Of a stretch of 42,717 nt of DNA, positions 41,194-42,717 are shown piece after piece. The notes under the pieces are model-generated. The model did not search any database. It had not been told where the DNA came from and saw nothing but the letters and a program-made list of their open reading frames with translations. The stretch is taken from the NCBI RefSeq assembly GCF_014696615.1, contig NZ_JACJQJ010000073.1, positions 1 through 42,717 on the forward strand, read 5' to 3'. Within the stretch, counting starts at the first letter, position 1; each line of letters begins with the position of its first letter. The position numbers were made by a program, and so were the translations under genes. Source of the DNA: Nostoc linckia FACHB-104. GTDB lineage: Bacteria > Cyanobacteriota > Cyanobacteriia > Cyanobacteriales > Nostocaceae.

Positions 41194-41583
41194 CTACCTA
41201 AGAGTTTGCACATCAGGATAGTTAAGAATCTTCGCATCTACAGTTAACAAAGGACAATTATAAAATCTAGCTGTAGCCACAATAAGCTGGTCAAACGGGT
41301 CGCTATGAAAGCCACTTAATTGAGTTGAATCAATTACTATCGGCAGGGACAAATTTAATAACTGTACACCAGGATAAGCTAAAGCAACTTCTAACCATTT
41401 ATCAATAGCCAAAGGTAAAATTAATCTCTTTTTCTCTACCAATTTGGCAACTTCCCAACATGAAAGAATGCTGACTCCTAAACCGTCAGACTCGTAATCT
41501 TTTAACCATTTTTGCTGTTGTTTGGTCAGTTGTGAATCGTTTTGTACCCACCAAACCCAAATATGAGTGTCAAGTATAATCAT
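41194..41583 (-). CDS. vapC: PIN-domain toxin (VapC-like)
   Basis: The 129-residue PIN protein has its acidic residues visible: Asp5 in MIILDTHIWVWW, Glu in CWEVAKLVEKK (about 44), Asp in HSDPFDQLIVATA (about 95-98) and Asp in LLTVDAKILNYPDV (about 115). These make the metal site of VapC-type ribonucleases, which cleave tRNA or rRNA. The start codon overlaps the antitoxin stop (ATGA), the classic arrangement. It probably stabilises the plasmid by post-segregational killing. Confidence 0.87.
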   Translation of the reverse strand: MIILDTHIWVWWVQNDSQLTKQQQKWLKDYESDGLGVSILSCWEVAKLVEKKRLILPLAIDKWLEVALAYPGVQLLNLSLPIVIDSTQLSGFHSDPFDQLIVATARFYNCPLLTVDAKILNYPDVQTLR

Positions 41584-41822
41584 TGCAAAACTTCCCAGTC
41601 CTCTAAAGCGACGGGTTCTGTGGGGTCGTCATAACGGTATGGCTGTGTGTTGTGCAAAGGATAAGGATTTGTACCTAATTTGGGTAACTTTTGGCCTTGC
41701 TGCTGTGGAGTTTTAGTTTCCAGAATAATCACTTCCACAGCATCCCCAGCATGAAAAGGTAAACCCTGTAGCGTTAGAGTACCATCTTCAGTTAAAACGA
41801 CTTCTATCTTGTGAGCATTCAT
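41580..41822 (-). CDS. vapB: VapB-like antitoxin
   Basis: The 80-residue protein starts MNAHKIEVVLTEDGTLTLQG, an AbrB/DUF104-like beta-barrel DNA-binding start (LPFHAGDAVEVIILE). It ends in a flexible toxin-binding tail (YRYDDPTEPVALEDWEVLQ). It precedes and overlaps the PIN toxin by four bases, so the pair is coupled and probably autoregulated. Confidence 0.8.
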   Translation of the reverse strand: MNAHKIEVVLTEDGTLTLQGLPFHAGDAVEVIILETKTPQQQGQKLPKLGTNPYPLHNTQPYRYDDPTEPVALEDWEVLQ

Positions 41823-41854
41823 ATTTCGACCAGTAAGCAGGGTTTTCAGTCTGA

Positions 41855-41922
41855 GTTACAGTTGTAATAATGTAATTATGTATTTAAATACAAATGTAAT
41901 AAAGCAATTAATTACATTATCT
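41855..41922. repeat. Partition-type repeats downstream of the parG-like gene
   Basis: GTTGTAATAATGTAATTATG, ACAAATGTAAT (41890-41900) and AATTAATTAC (41906-41915) repeat the units seen at 310-431. They lie between the antitoxin start and the end of the RHH partition gene, so they may also serve as the VapBC promoter region. Confidence 0.5.
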
Positions 41923-42192
41923 CTTTAGCTCCGACTCAACTAGAGCAATCATATACTCCTTAATGGTCATACCCTTTTTAGTAGCACGGATTTTAATCTC
42001 CTGGTGCTGTGCTTCGGTGACTTCAAAAGTAACGCGCTTGCTTTTAGCATTGTTAGCTGAATCTATTCCTGTAGAACTAGACAATTCAGAACCATTGCGA
42101 CTTTCCACCCATACTGCTGCTTCTTCTTGAACAGATGGTTTCTGAACACTTGGCTTTAAACTTAATTTTTGTGATTTTTTAGCTTCTGCCAT
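41917..42192 (-). CDS. ParG-like RHH partition protein
   Basis: The 91-residue protein has a basic, flexible N-terminus (MAEAKKSQKLSLKPSVQKPS) and a C-terminal ribbon-helix-helix (KRVTFEVTEAQHQEIKIRAT, TIKEYMIALVESELKR), the usual ParG/CopG design. It overlaps the 3' end of parA by 14 bp, confirming an old parA-parG operon. With parA split by the IS, its expression now depends on IS-borne or internal promoters. Confidence 0.75.
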   Translation of the reverse strand: MAEAKKSQKLSLKPSVQKPSVQEEAAVWVESRNGSELSSSTGIDSANNAKSKRVTFEVTEAQHQEIKIRATKKGMTIKEYMIALVESELKR

Positions 42193-42616
42193 GATTCGTT
42201 TCCTCTGTTGCTTCTAATATTTCCTCAACAACTGCTCGTACTTCATTACTTGCAGCACTTTTCGGGGCAGCTTCCAAAACCGTACTCCCAATATTCAAAC
42301 ACTCAGCAAATGCGACCCTTTGACTTATCTGTGCTTTCAGCACTGGAAAGGGGTATTCCGCTAAAACTTCCGTCACCTCTCGCCCAAGAGCAGTGTTCAC
42401 TATTTTTCTGTTGATCAGAAATGCTGCTGTTAGGTCAGATTTATATATAGTGGCCTCTTGTACCAGTTCTACTACCTCATGCACCGCCCACACGTCCAGG
42501 GGAGATGGTTGCACAGGAACCAGCACAAAATCCACTGCCATGATTGCTGATCGGGTTAAGTCAGAAACTCTTGGTGCACCATCAATGAAAACAAAATCAT
42601 ACCCCTGCGCTAGTTT
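42179..42616 (-). pseudogene. parA: ParA partition ATPase, C-terminal part, separated by an IS
   Basis: The frame reads KLAQGYDFVFIDGAPRVSDL (Walker B region), LVPVQPSPLDVWAVHEVVEL and INRKIVNTALGREVTEVL, the C-terminal two-thirds of ParA. It continues upstream through the target duplication into the IS terminal repeat, where a GTG at 42626-42628 could restart translation. Without the P-loop it cannot bind ATP. The N-terminal part is at 78-300. Confidence 0.9.
42607..42616. repeat. 10-bp target-site duplication, right copy
   Basis: GCGCTAGTTT, identical to 78-87, ends where the IS terminal repeat begins (CTGAC at 42617). Confidence 0.9.
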
Positions 42617-42717
42617 CTGACTTTTCACGGGATGTGGAAAAGGGAATTGGTTCGCGATAGCTTGTCGCGAACCAATTCTTTGAACTTAAGACGATTTGCG
42701 TCCTCTAATATAAGGTG
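42617..42717. mobile_element. Right-edge fragment of the insertion sequence in parA
   Basis: The terminal inverted repeat spans 42617-42642, followed by a hairpin AATTGGTTCGCGA / TCGCGAACCAATT (42645-42677, 7-nt loop). The two hairpins of the two IS ends share the core TGGTTCGCGA/TCGCGAACCA. The window stops 101 bp into the element, before any transposase sequence. Confidence 0.85.

Overview
The window looks like an almost complete accessory plasmid of a filamentous (Nostocales-type) cyanobacterium. Evidence for a cyanobacterium: HIP1-like GCGATCGC octamers recur, and the large CHAT/caspase, EAD1, CHASE2 and STAND proteins are of kinds typical of these bacteria. Evidence for a closed circle: a parA gene is cut in two, with its 5' half at the left edge and its 3' half at the right edge. 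Both halves abut the same 10-bp duplication (GCGCTAGTTT, 78-87 and 42607-42616) and identical 26-bp inverted terminal repeats of one insertion sequence (52-77 and 42617-42642). Joining the halves through one copy of the duplication restores a 216-residue ParA in frame. The molecule was therefore linearised inside an IS that sits in parA, and the IS body is missing.

Layout. 1-1130: IS end, parA 5' half, partition-type repeats, a small three-way-junction-like element and a Trypco1-type protein gene. 1269-4613: caspase-STAND ATPase-CHASE2 membrane protein. 4719-5113: integrase relic. 5081-9928: a Tn7-like module (TnsA-TnsB fusion and TnsC, no TniQ/TnsD seen), closed by a striking double-hairpin element. 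9996-13973: a visibly GC-richer foreign block holding a membrane Fe-S/cyclic-nucleotide-binding-domain protein and an IS4-type element. 14316-19653: a four-gene minus-strand operon encoding a CHAT protease fused to a DisA-like diadenylate cyclase (DAC) domain, a Cap15-like 2TM/beta-barrel effector, a CD-NTase, and a stand-alone DAC protein with a zinc ribbon. 19901-21230: a second partition locus with a lysine-less ParA and upstream repeats. 21717-27072: an EAD1-membrane-receptor gene facing an EAD1-CHAT protease operon. 27144-28066: small RHH and hypothetical genes. 28200-32552: two tandem large tyrosine recombinases plus a translationally coupled small protein. 32960-35428: probable replication region. 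35881-37547: 134-bp tandem repeats beside a XerC/D-like recombinase. 37716-42192: a VMAP-type HTH protein, repeat-rich DNA, a Schlafen/AlbA_2 membrane protein, VapBC and the ParG-like partner of the broken parA.

Functionally this is a defence and conflict plasmid. At least three separate protease-based or nucleotide-signalling systems are packed together: a CBASS core (CD-NTase plus Cap15) embedded in an operon with two DAC-domain proteins, an EAD1-coupled receptor/protease pair, and a caspase-STAND-CHASE2 protein next to Trypco1. The CBASS-DAC operon is the best candidate for an undescribed system, because two different cyclic-nucleotide enzyme families (CD-NTase and DisA-type) and a protease appear to be co-transcribed. 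Domain calls rest on reading motifs by eye; no database search was run.
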